Origin: Deltaproteobacteria bacterium
Lineage (GTDB): Bacteria; Desulfobacterota; Binatia; UBA9968
Assembly (NCBI GenBank): GCA_030688735.1
Contig: JAUYJC010000595.1
Span: 1-33,122 of the forward strand
DNA: 33,122 nucleotides
Direction: 5' to 3'
In this document: positions 6,597 to 14,605 of the stretch, piece after piece
How positions within the stretch are numbered: the stretch's first letter is position 1
How the letters are laid out: every line of letters starts with the position of its first letter
Made by a program: the position numbers and the translations under genes
Notes under the pieces: model-generated
What the model saw: only the letters and a program-made list of their open reading frames with translations
What the model was told of the DNA's origin: nothing
Database searches by the model: none

Positions 6597-7907
6597 TTGA
6601 AGGTAGAAAAGTTGCGTTATCGAATTTGGGGACCATTCCTCTTGGGCCTCGTAGGCTTCGGAGGAATCGTATTTCTTGTCTATATGCGTTATTTCTCTAC
6701 GCCGAATCCAAAAGCGCAATCACGTCTCGTTGCGACGACGGAAATGGAGAATTTTTTTGCGGCTCACTGGCAGAGGCCGATTCCTCTTCAGGGTGTCGCT
6801 CCGCCATCTTACGGTGGGAAAGAAGCTTCATTGCGACCGGAGGCCTGCGGGAGTTGCCACCCGACACAATACGCGGATTGGAAAGAGAGCCTCCACCGCC
6901 GCGCCATGGGCCCCGGCCCTTGGGGACAAATTATCGATTTAACGCAAAACAGTCCTGAAGAGGCGATTCAATGCATGACCTGCCACGCGCCGCTGAGCGA
7001 ACAAATGCCTGCGCTTGAAAAGACGACCGATGGCAAGGGAAACTCTTACGCTAAGAATCCTAACTTCGACCCTCGACTACAACTCGAGGGAATTACATGC
7101 GCGGCATGTCATGTCCGGCGGCATCAGCGTTTCGGTCCACCGAAGGCTCAAGGAGCTAGCGCGACCCGATATCCTCCCGGTACGCCCAGCCACGAAGGTG
7201 TTCAAAGGACTCCTTATTTCGAGAAGGCCGAGTTCTGCAAAGACTGCCATCAGTTCGATCCTGAAAATAGCCTGTTGGTAAATGGCAAGCCGTTACAGGA
7301 CACCTATCGGGAGTGGAAGAATAGCATCTGGGGAAAGGGTGAGGCGGCATGTCAGGACTGCCACATGTCGGGTCGCCGACATCTCTGGAAGGGCATCCAC
7401 GACAGAGATATGGTTAAGGGCGGAGTTCGAATAGAGGCCCATCTAAAGAAACTCACCGCAATATCCGAGAGCCCGCTGGAGCTGTCGGTAGCGGTCACCA
7501 ACGCCGCGGTCGGACATAAGTTTCCGACCTACATAACGCCCAAGATTTTCGTTCTGGCCGACCTGCTGGACGAAAGCGGCAAGTCTTTACCAGGAACCAG
7601 CCAAGAGCAGATTATTGGCTGGGATACCCGTTTTGTCAACGGCCAATGGAAAGAATACTTCGACACGCGGATCGCTCCAGGTGAAATTTCTCGGAAAATC
7701 TTCAAGTGGACTCCGCCCGCGCGGGCGACCCAGGCCCGCGTCCGGGTTGAGGTACAGCCGGATCATTTTTACCACGTTCACTTCTATCCCGCCTATCTGA
7801 AAGGCGAAAACCTGAGCAACGACGGCAAACGGCTGGTTGAGAAAGCCTTGAAAGAGTCGGGCGGCACTTCCTTTGTCATCTTTGAAGAGGTGATCCCCCT
7901 CAGCTAA
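6597..7907 (+). CDS. Membrane-anchored five-heme c-type cytochrome
   Basis: About 436 residues. One N-terminal membrane segment (WGPFLLGLVGFGGIVFLVYM) anchors an extracytoplasmic domain with five CxxCH heme sites in order: CGSCH, CMTCH, CAACH, CKDCH and CQDCH. The first lies in the DWKESLHRRAMGPG context seen in cytochrome c554-like multiheme families. After residue ~290 a heme-free beta-sandwich-like domain follows (LELSVAVTNAAVGHKFPTY). No ATG is available in frame. I chose TTG 6597, preceded by GGAAGAG; TTG 6612, preceded by GAAGG and giving a short basic start before the helix, is equally possible. It likely transfers electrons in the periplasm, but donor and acceptor are unknown. Its ECF-type promoter places it with the selenoproteins and NPCA proteins. 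Confidence 0.87.
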   Translation: MKVEKLRYRIWGPFLLGLVGFGGIVFLVYMRYFSTPNPKAQSRLVATTEMENFFAAHWQRPIPLQGVAPPSYGGKEASLRPEACGSCHPTQYADWKESLHRRAMGPGPWGQIIDLTQNSPEEAIQCMTCHAPLSEQMPALEKTTDGKGNSYAKNPNFDPRLQLEGITCAACHVRRHQRFGPPKAQGASATRYPPGTPSHEGVQRTPYFEKAEFCKDCHQFDPENSLLVNGKPLQDTYREWKNSIWGKGEAACQDCHMSGRRHLWKGIHDRDMVKGGVRIEAHLKKLTAISESPLELSVAVTNAAVGHKFPTYITPKIFVLADLLDESGKSLPGTSQEQIIGWDTRFVNGQWKEYFDTRIAPGEISRKIFKWTPPARATQARVRVEVQPDHFYHVHFYPAYLKGENLSNDGKRLVEKALKESGGTSFVIFEEVIPLS

Positions 7908-7932
7908 TTTTTGTCTACGCCGCCCGTTCTCC

Positions 7933-7963
7933 GGGAACTTCCGGCGCGGTAATTCTGTTTTAC
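7933..7963 (+). promoter_or_regulatory. ECF-type promoter, site E (sigma/anti-sigma autoregulation)
   Basis: GGGAACTT (7933-7940), 16 bases, then GTTTTAC (7957-7963), in the 122 bp gap between the cytochrome stop and the sigma start. A copy of the shared pattern directly before the sigma gene is the usual sign of autoregulation and supports assigning all six sites to this factor. Confidence 0.78.
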
Positions 7964-8029
7964 CTGTGAGTGGACGATTGAACTTCAGTCATTCTCTCCG
8001 TATAGAATGGCCATGTGGCGGTGGAGAGA

Positions 8030-8596
8030 ATGAAAAGGACCCTGACCAGGGAGGCTTTTTCGCGTGAAGCCATGGGCTATCTCGATCATCTCTATCGAGT
8101 CGCCATCCACTTGGCAAAGGAACCGCATGAGGCCGACGATTTGGTTCAAGAAACCTACGCGCGCGCTCTTGGCTCCTACCAGCAATTTGCTCCTGGAAGT
8201 AACTTGAAAGCCTGGTTGACGAGAATCCTCTATAATTTTTTCTTTGATAATTACCACCAAAAGAGACGGTGGGTTTCGGTCGACGATGGCTTTGCAGCGA
8301 AAAACGAGTCGGATCATTGGGAAAAAGTTCTGGCGGATAATCCTGGACCGGAAAGCCACCTTTTGCGGAAAGAGCTGAGCGCGATAATTAGCGATGCCCT
8401 AAGAACAATTCCCGAGGAGTTCCGATTGCCGATCACTCTAGTTGACATGGGAGATTTTTCTTACGCGGAAGCGGCGGAAATACTTTCGTGCCCCGTAGGT
8501 ACAGTCCGATCCCGGCTATCGAGAGGCAGGCGGATGCTGAACAACCGTCTCAAGGCATACGTGGATAGAAGAGAAGAAGGGCGGGCAAAAACATGA
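8030..8596 (+). CDS. ECF-type RNA polymerase sigma factor
   Basis: A 188-residue extracytoplasmic-function sigma factor. Region 2 covers about 15-80 with DDLVQETYARAL and the aromatic/basic LTRILYNFFFDNYHQKRR. Region 4 covers about 125-180 with SYAEAAEILSCPVGTVRSRLSRGRRML, the helix-turn-helix reading the first promoter box. An in-frame GTG at 8015 would add five residues. ATG 8030 is preferred, with GGAGAG close upstream. The stop overlaps the next start as ATGA, coupling it to its anti-sigma factor. The sequence style and the GGGAAC-N18-GTT sites suggest the SigR/SigH-like branch, but subgroup assignment needs a profile search. It probably directs the six promoter sites listed here. Confidence 0.93.
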   Translation: MKRTLTREAFSREAMGYLDHLYRVAIHLAKEPHEADDLVQETYARALGSYQQFAPGSNLKAWLTRILYNFFFDNYHQKRRWVSVDDGFAAKNESDHWEKVLADNPGPESHLLRKELSAIISDALRTIPEEFRLPITLVDMGDFSYAEAAEILSCPVGTVRSRLSRGRRMLNNRLKAYVDRREEGRAKT

Positions 8597-9405
8597 ATTG
8601 CGAAGAGGCGCAGGAATTCATCACTGCCTTGGTTGATCATCAAGTCTCTGACGAAGAGCGTTCCTTGATAGATAGCCATCTCAAAGATTGTCAGAGGTGC
8701 CAGTTCAGCTTCGAGCAGGAACAAGCCTTGAAGAGAGAAATCAGCGCGGCAGGAGCCCGCCTGCATGCGCCCGCCGAACTGAGGAGCAAACTTCTATCGG
8801 ATCGGCGCATTTTCCCCGGCCCAGAGCGATCATCGGGATCGTGGACGGAGCGTATTTTCCCCGCATGGCCATTTCCTCGCCCGGCTCTAGCACTCGCCCT
8901 CACGGTCGTCTTGATTCTCCCCATACTTTATTTCACGCGAACAGCAATCGAACCGATTTCACTGGCGGCGCTGGAAATCCAAAAGAAGATTATTGACGGT
9001 GAGGTTTCCGTCCAAAAAGCGAGCAATCCGGACGAACTCAGGAAATGGCAGATTCATGCCGTGAATGGCGAGTTTGCGCCGATCTATTTTGATTTGTCCG
9101 CAATGAACGTCCAGCCCGTGGGTGGGGTGGTCCAGGAGATAAAAGGTCGAAAAATGCTGGTGACCGTCTATGCCGGCAATGGGCTATCGGTTACATGCTT
9201 CACGTTTCTCGGAACCGAGGAGGATGCGCCAAAGATCGCCTCGGTCTTCTTTGATCCGGATAAGAAAATGAAATTCTATAGCTTTTCCAAAGATGGATTT
9301 AGTGCAGTGTTGCACCGGGAAGGGAAGGTTATCTGCATTTTAGTTTCCAACATGTCCGGAGACGAACTCCTTGCCCTGGTCAGGGCAAAGGTTCAGCCGA
9401 GCTAG
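8593..9405 (+). CDS. Membrane anti-sigma factor with zinc-finger (ZAS/zf-HC2) motif
   Basis: A 270-residue partner of the upstream sigma factor, coupled by the ATGA overlap. The cytoplasmic N-terminus has Cys3 and His29-x3-Cys33-x2-Cys36 (HLKDCQRC), the zinc-binding anti-sigma signature. One membrane helix follows (about 97-114). An extracytoplasmic domain of about 150 residues then begins after FTRTAIEPISLAAL and has no motif I can name. In the family, Hx3Cx2C can act as a disulfide switch (RsrA type) or merely structurally. The large outside domain suggests sensing of an envelope signal, with release by proteolysis or by zinc-site oxidation; both are inference. The stop is only three bases from the convergent stop of the binding-protein gene. 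Confidence 0.88.
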   Translation: MNCEEAQEFITALVDHQVSDEERSLIDSHLKDCQRCQFSFEQEQALKREISAAGARLHAPAELRSKLLSDRRIFPGPERSSGSWTERIFPAWPFPRPALALALTVVLILPILYFTRTAIEPISLAALEIQKKIIDGEVSVQKASNPDELRKWQIHAVNGEFAPIYFDLSAMNVQPVGGVVQEIKGRKMLVTVYAGNGLSVTCFTFLGTEEDAPKIASVFFDPDKKMKFYSFSKDGFSAVLHREGKVICILVSNMSGDELLALVRAKVQPS

Positions 9406-9408
9406 CGG

Positions 9409-10410
9409 CTATTTCCATAACTGCTTGATGAATCCTTCCTTCTCCAGATCCTGCATCAGGCTAGCGTCGATGAATTGCTCAGCCCGGAAGCCGTGCGCGC
9501 GTGGGTCGCGCGAGGCGATGTCGTCGAGCGCGGTCTTCATCGCTTCCACAGATGGATAGGGTATTTTCGGAATATATTGGCCGAGGTAAAGATCGTAAAC
9601 CGCTTCGAGAAACGGCACGTCCTGATTTTTGAGGTATTTTCCGAGCACGCCGACGGTGAATTTCTTTTGCGTCTTGCCGTAGTGAATGCTGTCGGCGTAG
9701 GCGCGCACGACGCGCAGCGCCGTGTCGCGCCGGTTGCGAATGAAAGCCCGGCTGGTGTTGAGGGCCGAGGTGGGAAACGGAATGCCTAAAGCGCTTACGT
9801 CGGCGAGATCACGGAAGCCCTCACGCCGCGCGATCACGGTGAACTCGGCATTGAGCATCGCGCCCTGAATCGCGCCGCTCTTCAGCCCCCCGATCATCTC
9901 CGGCTGGCCGCCGATCTGCAGCACGGTAAAATCGCGGTCGGGCTTGACCGGCCACCTCTCGGCCGCATAGCGCAGCGCATAGTCGGTCGCCGATGCAAAA
10001 CGGGTAACCGCGACTTTCTTCCCTTTGAGATCCTCGATCTGCCGCACCGAGGGCGGGACGACGAGAAAGAACGGCATCACGTTCATGCCGCTGGCGACGT
10101 TGACCAAATCGCCGCCCGCCAGATTGGCGCTGATCACCGAAGCGCCGGTGAACATGGCGATCGGCGCCTCGCCGGAAACCACGACCTGAGCGGCGCGCGA
10201 TCCGCCGCCGATGTAGAGCAACTCGACGTCGAGCCCATGTTTCTTGAAAATTCCCGCTTCGTGGGCGATCCAGAGCGGGCTTTGCGAGCTGCCGATAGCG
10301 CTGTAAACCACGCGCACCTTTTCCGCCGCGCGCGCTTGCGCAAGGGTGGAGAAAGAAAACCAAAGCGTAAGCAGAATCACCAACGGCGAAAACATCCTTC
10401 GTATCATCAT
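9409..10410 (-). CDS. ABC-type substrate-binding protein, NMT1/SsuA-like, orphan
   Basis: A 333-residue exported binding protein. Signal peptide MMIRRMFSPLVILLTLWFSF to about residue 29 (AQARA). The fold follows the NMT1/THI5-like and NitT/TauT pattern: VRVVYSAIGSSQSPLWIAHE near the start, GIFKKHGLDVEL, VSGEAPIAMFTG and DLKGKKVAVTRFASATDYAL. ATG 10410 has AAAGGAG six bases ahead; a TTG 33 bases upstream gives a non-hydrophobic extension and is less likely. No ATP-binding or permease gene is nearby, so it is an orphan; the ligand (an amino-sulfonate, pyrimidine or other small organic) cannot be read from the sequence. It starts 46 bp after the deiodinase-like selenoprotein, probably in the same transcript. 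Confidence 0.87.
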   Translation of the reverse strand: MMIRRMFSPLVILLTLWFSFSTLAQARAAEKVRVVYSAIGSSQSPLWIAHEAGIFKKHGLDVELLYIGGGSRAAQVVVSGEAPIAMFTGASVISANLAGGDLVNVASGMNVMPFFLVVPPSVRQIEDLKGKKVAVTRFASATDYALRYAAERWPVKPDRDFTVLQIGGQPEMIGGLKSGAIQGAMLNAEFTVIARREGFRDLADVSALGIPFPTSALNTSRAFIRNRRDTALRVVRAYADSIHYGKTQKKFTVGVLGKYLKNQDVPFLEAVYDLYLGQYIPKIPYPSVEAMKTALDDIASRDPRAHGFRAEQFIDASLMQDLEKEGFIKQLWK

Positions 10411-10456
10411 CCAGTTCTCCTTTGCTCTTACCGGCCGATTCAACTATCCGAAACGT

Positions 10457-11179
10457 TCACGACCCTGTCTTTCCCGCGTCCGTGGCGTAGGGCAAGCTGC
10501 CCCTGGCCTTGTAGTAGTCTTGTATCGCCTTCTCGCCGGAGCGCCGGTAGACGTCTTCCCTTTGAACCGGATCCATCGGAATCCAGTGCAGTCGCTCGGA
10601 TATACCTTGCCGGATGATCGGTATTTTCTTCGCTTTCATCTCATCGCGTTGCACCAGGCTCTCGCACATGCCGTTCAATTCGACGGCGTCGCTCCAGTCC
10701 GACTTATAGACCACAGTGCCTTCGCGGTCGATCAGGTAGACCATGTTGGGCAGCAGGCCGTAGGCGTAGTGGGTGGTGCCCTGAAAGTCGTCGACGAGAA
10801 TCGGAATCTCGTTGACTTTTTCCAGCTCGCGAAGCTTTTTCGCCTGCGCAACTTTCTGTTCGAAGGACTCATGGTGCGGATAATTCTCGCCGGGGTGCGC
10901 CTCGCGGGAGTAAACGATAAAAAATTGAAACCCTTTTGCCTGATATTCGCGATAGAGCTTGGTCAGTGGGGGAACCTCCCCCACAAAGGGCGGTCACGTG
11001 ATGCTGCCGAACTCCAGGAGCACATGCCTGCGGCCTTTGAACGACGACAAGGCGACCGGGTTGCCGTCGAGGTCGGGAATCGTAAAGTCGGGTGCCGGAC
11101 CGCCGACCTTGGCCACGGCGCGAAAATCCGGCGCGTTGACTTCACACTGTCCGAAAGCTTCGTAATTATAGCCGCTCAT
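10457..11179 (-). CDS. Iodothyronine deiodinase-like selenoprotein, Sec at codon 62 (TGA 10996-10994)
   Basis: Read through TGA 10996-10994, this is a 240-residue thioredoxin-fold protein matching the deiodinase family. The active site is LLEFGSIT-U-PPFVGEVPPL (animal enzymes: GSCTUPPF), followed by FFIVYSREAHPGEN (family EAHP motif) and a YGLLPNMVYLIDREGTVVYK strand-loop-strand. Residues 25-50 (GGPAPDFTIPDLDGNPVAL) are redoxin-like. There is no signal peptide, so it is cytoplasmic. GGAGG sits seven bases before the ATG. A near-perfect SECIS hairpin follows the TGA. Bacterial deiodinase-like selenoproteins are known from environmental data; their substrate is unsettled, with peroxiredoxin-like or dehalogenating activity possible. 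Annotators would split it at the TGA. It has no GGGAAC-type promoter. Confidence 0.92.
10966..10993 (-). promoter_or_regulatory. Bacterial SECIS element of the deiodinase-like gene
   Basis: On the minus strand a perfect seven-pair stem, GTGGGGG (10984-10978) with CCCCCAC (10972-10966), closes the loop AGGTT. The loop starts 16 bases after the TGA and resembles the AGGU-type loop of the E. coli formate dehydrogenase SECIS. Distance, stem length and G in the loop all satisfy the known rules. Confidence 0.85.
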
Positions 11180-11235
11180 CGTTTTCCTCCATTCACGGGA
11201 AGGTCGTCGTTGCGCATGGGTAACCGGGTGCTGCT

Positions 11236-11263
11236 ACTCTATTCGACGGAATCGTGATGTCAA
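11236..11263 (-). promoter_or_regulatory. Possible sigma-70 promoter of the deiodinase-like gene
   Basis: On the minus strand TTGACA (11263-11258), 16 bases, then TAGAGT (11241-11236). The -35 box is perfect; the -10 box matches TATAAT at four of six positions. It lies between the pgl stop and the selenoprotein ATG. Confidence 0.4.
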
Positions 11264-11272
11264 ATTGCCTAA

Positions 11273-12019
11273 CTATGGCTCGACGAGAGCCGTGGCCGCA
11301 TCTCGTGTAATCAGCCAGGTAAGATGTCCGTCAAGAGGCATGACTCTGGCCGCCGGAAGGACCGGGGAATCGGTTTTCTTTCCGAGTATCTCTTTGACGA
11401 CAGCCGCTTTGCTCTGGCCCGCTACCAGGAAAACGACGTCGGCGCCGTGGTTCAGGACAGGCAGCGTCAAGGTCAGGCGATGGGCCTTGAACTTTTCAAT
11501 ATACGGCGCGGCCACCAGACACTTTTTCTCATCGAGGGCGGCGCTGCCGGGAAACATCGACGCGGTGTGACCGTCCTCACCGAGGCCGAGCAAGATCAAA
11601 TCGAAACACGGCGGGGCACCCTCAGACAAAAAGAAAAATTCTTTGAGCATTCGCTCGTACTCGGCGGCGGCAACCCCCGGCTCGATCTCGCCTCTCATTC
11701 GATGAACGTTTGCGGCGGGAATCGAAACCCGCGAGATCAGGGATTCATGCGCCATCCGATAATTGCTATCGATATGCTCCGGCGGCACGCAGCGCTCGTC
11801 GCCCCAGAAGAGGTGAACTTGGTTCCACGGAATGCGGCGGTTGTAGTCCGCCGACGCGAGCAGGGCATAGAGACCCATTGGCGTCGAGCCGCCGGAGAGA
11901 GCGACGGTAAATCGTCCCGTGCTTTTCGTCGCGCGGTTAGCCGCAGCGATAAATTGCTCTGCCGCCTTTTGATTCAGCTCTCTGGCATCGCGGCAGACGA
12001 TGATGATTCGCTCAGCCAT
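11273..12019 (-). CDS. pgl: 6-phosphogluconolactonase
   Basis: Hydrolyses 6-phosphogluconolactone, the second step of the oxidative pentose phosphate pathway. The 248-residue product has the DevB-type motifs VALSGGSTPMGLYALL near the start, LFWGDERCVPPEHIDSNYRM in the middle and LLGLGEDGHTASMFPGS. Length is typical. The ATG at 12019 (MAERIIIV) overlaps the glucokinase stop by eight bases (ATGGCTGA), indicating translational coupling. Longer in-frame extensions upstream are only glucokinase read in another frame. It is the last pathway gene of this minus-strand run; the selenoprotein gene starts 93 bp further on. Confidence 0.92.
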   Translation of the reverse strand: MAERIIIVCRDARELNQKAAEQFIAAANRATKSTGRFTVALSGGSTPMGLYALLASADYNRRIPWNQVHLFWGDERCVPPEHIDSNYRMAHESLISRVSIPAANVHRMRGEIEPGVAAAEYERMLKEFFFLSEGAPPCFDLILLGLGEDGHTASMFPGSAALDEKKCLVAAPYIEKFKAHRLTLTLPVLNHGADVVFLVAGQSKAAVVKEILGKKTDSPVLPAARVMPLDGHLTWLITRDAATALVEP

Positions 12020-13013
12020 GGAAACGGAAGGCGGCATAGTAGGCCGCGCCCTGCAGCGGCGCCTCTTCATTGAGAATGACCTGCACCGGAATGCCGGACA
12101 GTAGCTCGGTGTAGCGTCCCTTATCGACAAAGGCGCGCATGAAGGTGCCGTCTTTAAGCTTGTCCAAGATTTTCGGCGCGATGCCGCCGCCGATATAAAC
12201 GCCGCCGATGGCTTTGCCGCGCAGCGCGAGATTGCCGGCCTCGGCGCCATAGACAGAAACGAAAAGATGCAACGCTTGAACGCAGATTTCGCTCTTGCCC
12301 GCCAACGCCGCCCGGGAGATTGCCGCGCTCGGATCCGCCGCCGCCGCAAGTTCTTCCCGTAGCCAGTCGGGTTCCGCCGAGCGACCGGTCTCCTTGAGAA
12401 AATCATAGATGTTGCGCAGTCCCGGCCCCGACACCACGCGCTCGTAACTGACGTGGCCGAACTTTTCGATCAGGTAGCGCAGCAGATCGATTTGCGTCTC
12501 ATCGGTGGGAGCGAAGTCGCCGTGACCGCCTTCCGACGCCGACGGATGGTATTCGCTGCCGTTGTCATACATTGTGGCCTCCCCGAGGCCGGTGCCCGCG
12601 GCGATGAGGACTTTGTTGCCCGGCCGGCGCTCCGTACCAGCATTTAACCTGAACAATTCGTGCGAGCCGAGGGTGAAAATTCCATAGGCGGCCGCTTCGA
12701 GATCGTTGAGCAGGGCGACGGATTCCAACCCCAGCATGTCCGCGAGCTTTTCAGCATTGACGACCCACGGCAGATTGGGCGTTTCCACTTGCCCGTCCAC
12801 GATCGGGCCGGCCACGCCGAAGCATGCGCAATCAATGGCGACATCGCGGCCGTCAAGAAATTTTTTCAACACCGGCTCCAGCCCGGCGTACTCCCCGCTG
12901 GCAAAGGTACCCTTCACTTCGGCGCGCAGCGTCCCCTCTTTTTTCGACAGCAGGGCCACTTTGGTCTTGGTCCCGCCGATATCTCCGGCGAGGATCAGTT
13001 TTTCGGCTGTCAT
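12012..13013 (-). CDS. glk: Glucokinase (bacterial Glk, non-ROK type)
   Basis: Phosphorylates glucose with ATP to glucose 6-phosphate, the substrate of the adjacent zwf product. The 333-residue protein shows the phosphate motif AGDIGGTKTKVALL at the N-terminus, ACFGVAGPIVDGQVETPNLP, VALLNDLEAAAYGI, IAAGTGLGEA and GPGLRNIYDFL, as in the PF02685 family. Length is slightly above E. coli Glk. The start ATG 13013 gives the expected N-terminus, although no clear ribosome site precedes it; coupling to zwf (38 bp upstream) may help. It overlaps pgl by eight bases. Together with the GH15 enzyme upstream in the same block it suggests channelling of sugar-derived glucose into the pentose phosphate route. 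Confidence 0.93.
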   Translation of the reverse strand: MTAEKLILAGDIGGTKTKVALLSKKEGTLRAEVKGTFASGEYAGLEPVLKKFLDGRDVAIDCACFGVAGPIVDGQVETPNLPWVVNAEKLADMLGLESVALLNDLEAAAYGIFTLGSHELFRLNAGTERRPGNKVLIAAGTGLGEATMYDNGSEYHPSASEGGHGDFAPTDETQIDLLRYLIEKFGHVSYERVVSGPGLRNIYDFLKETGRSAEPDWLREELAAAADPSAAISRAALAGKSEICVQALHLFVSVYGAEAGNLALRGKAIGGVYIGGGIAPKILDKLKDGTFMRAFVDKGRYTELLSGIPVQVILNEEAPLQGAAYYAAFRFHG

Positions 13014-13051
13014 GGCCGTGATCGTTTTGCTGGGCTGCCGAACAGAGCCTT

Positions 13052-14599
13052 TTACGGCTTGCGCCAGCCCCGGCCGTCGCGCTGGATGAATTCATCGGCC
13101 TCGTTCGGGCCCCAGCCGCCGGCATCATAGTTAGGGAAAAATTTCGGCTTGCTTAGATTCCATACCTGAATAATCGGGTCCATCAGCGACCATGCCGACT
13201 CGACCCAATCATGGCGCGTGAAAAGCGTTGAATCACCTTCGATACAATCTTCCAAGAGCGTTTCGTAAGCCTCCGGAGAGCTACTGCCGAAGGACTGTTG
13301 GTAATTGAAATCGAGGCTGAGCGGTTTAATCACCATGTCGGATCCGGGCGGCTTGACTTCGAAGGTCAGGGAAACCCCTTCGTCGGGTTGAATGCGCATC
13401 ACCAGCACGTTGGGGTTCACGGCTCCAACGGCGTGCGACTTGAACAGCAGCAACGGCGGCCGCTTGAACTGAATGGCGACCTCGGTCACGCGCTTCGCCA
13501 TGCACTTGCCCGAGCGGAGATAAAAGGGCACGCCTTCCCAGCGCCAGTTATCGATGAACAGTCGCATGGCCGCGTAGGTCACCGTGGCCGATTGCTTGGC
13601 GACCCCGGGCTCTTGCCGATAACCAACCACGTCCTTGCCGTTAATTTTACCCGGCCCGTACTGCCCGCGCACCGCGGCCCCCGCCACTTCTTCCGGTGCC
13701 ACGGGACGGACCGATTGTAGCAGTTTGCCTTTTTCATCGCGCACCGCGGCGGCGCTCAAGGCCACCGGCGGCTCCATCGCGGTCAGACAGAGCAGTTGGA
13801 GCAAGTGGTTCTGAAACATGTCGCGCACCACGCCCGCTTCTTCATAATAGCCGCCGCGGTTCTCCACGCCGACGCTTTCAGCGGCGGTGATCTGCACGTG
13901 ATCGACGTAGCGGCGGTTCCAAATCGGCTCGAACACCGCGTTGGCGAAGCGGAAGACCATGATGTTTTGCACGGTATCCTTGCCGAGGTAGTGATCGATC
14001 CGGTAGACCTGCTTCTCGTCCAAGGTCTCGTGTACGCGGTGATTGAGATCCTGAGCGGTTTGCAGATCGGTGCCGAAAGGTTTCTCGATGATCACTCGCG
14101 TGCGCGGCTCGCCGTCGATTTCCCTGGGCGCCAAACCGGCCGCCGACATTCGCTCGATGACCGCGCCGTACAGTTCCGGCGGCGTGGCCAGGTAGAACAG
14201 CCGTACGGGCAAAAGGCGGCTGCCGCAGTCGAAAGCGTCGATGGACTCCTTGAGCCGTTGGTAGCCCGCCGGCTCGTCATAACCGCCGCGCACATAGTAG
14301 AGCGTTGCCGCGAATTTCTCCCAAACCGCTTCATCCTTTAAGCCCGTGCGCGAAAATTCTCTAATTGCCTCTCTCATCTTCGTGCGAAACGACTCGTGGC
14401 TCGACTCGCTGCGCGCGTAGCCCACCACGGCGAACTGCTCCGGCAAGCGATTTTCCAACGCGAGATTATAAAGCGCCGGGATGAGTTTGCGCTTGGTGAG
14501 ATCGCCGGAGGCGCCGAAGATGGTCAAGACGCAGGCGTGAGGCCGTTTTCCCTGTCCTGAGCCGGTGGCGGCGGCATGAGTGTGCGGATCGCCGTACAT
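13052..14599 (-). CDS. zwf: Glucose-6-phosphate 1-dehydrogenase
   Basis: Oxidises glucose 6-phosphate to the lactone with NAD(P)+, entry step of the oxidative pentose phosphate pathway. The 515-residue product carries the nucleotide motif [19 protein letters not shown], the [11 protein letters not shown] segment and the active-site signature [14 protein letters not shown]. The C-terminal catalytic-fold segments [20 protein letters not shown] and [20 protein letters not shown] are also intact. I use ATG 14599; a TTG immediately before it is also in frame, and AGGAG lies at a usable distance from both. The ribosome site overlaps the gnd stop codon, which lies six bases upstream, so gnd-zwf are coupled. 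Confidence 0.95.
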   Translation of the reverse strand: MYGDPHTHAAATGSGQGKRPHACVLTIFGASGDLTKRKLIPALYNLALENRLPEQFAVVGYARSESSHESFRTKMREAIREFSRTGLKDEAVWEKFAATLYYVRGGYDEPAGYQRLKESIDAFDCGSRLLPVRLFYLATPPELYGAVIERMSAAGLAPREIDGEPRTRVIIEKPFGTDLQTAQDLNHRVHETLDEKQVYRIDHYLGKDTVQNIMVFRFANAVFEPIWNRRYVDHVQITAAESVGVENRGGYYEEAGVVRDMFQNHLLQLLCLTAMEPPVALSAAAVRDEKGKLLQSVRPVAPEEVAGAAVRGQYGPGKINGKDVVGYRQEPGVAKQSATVTYAAMRLFIDNWRWEGVPFYLRSGKCMAKRVTEVAIQFKRPPLLLFKSHAVGAVNPNVLVMRIQPDEGVSLTFEVKPPGSDMVIKPLSLDFNYQQSFGSSSPEAYETLLEDCIEGDSTLFTRHDWVESAWSLMDPIIQVWNLSKPKFFPNYDAGGWGPNEADEFIQRDGRGWRKP

Positions 14600-14605
14600 C
14601 AAGGG

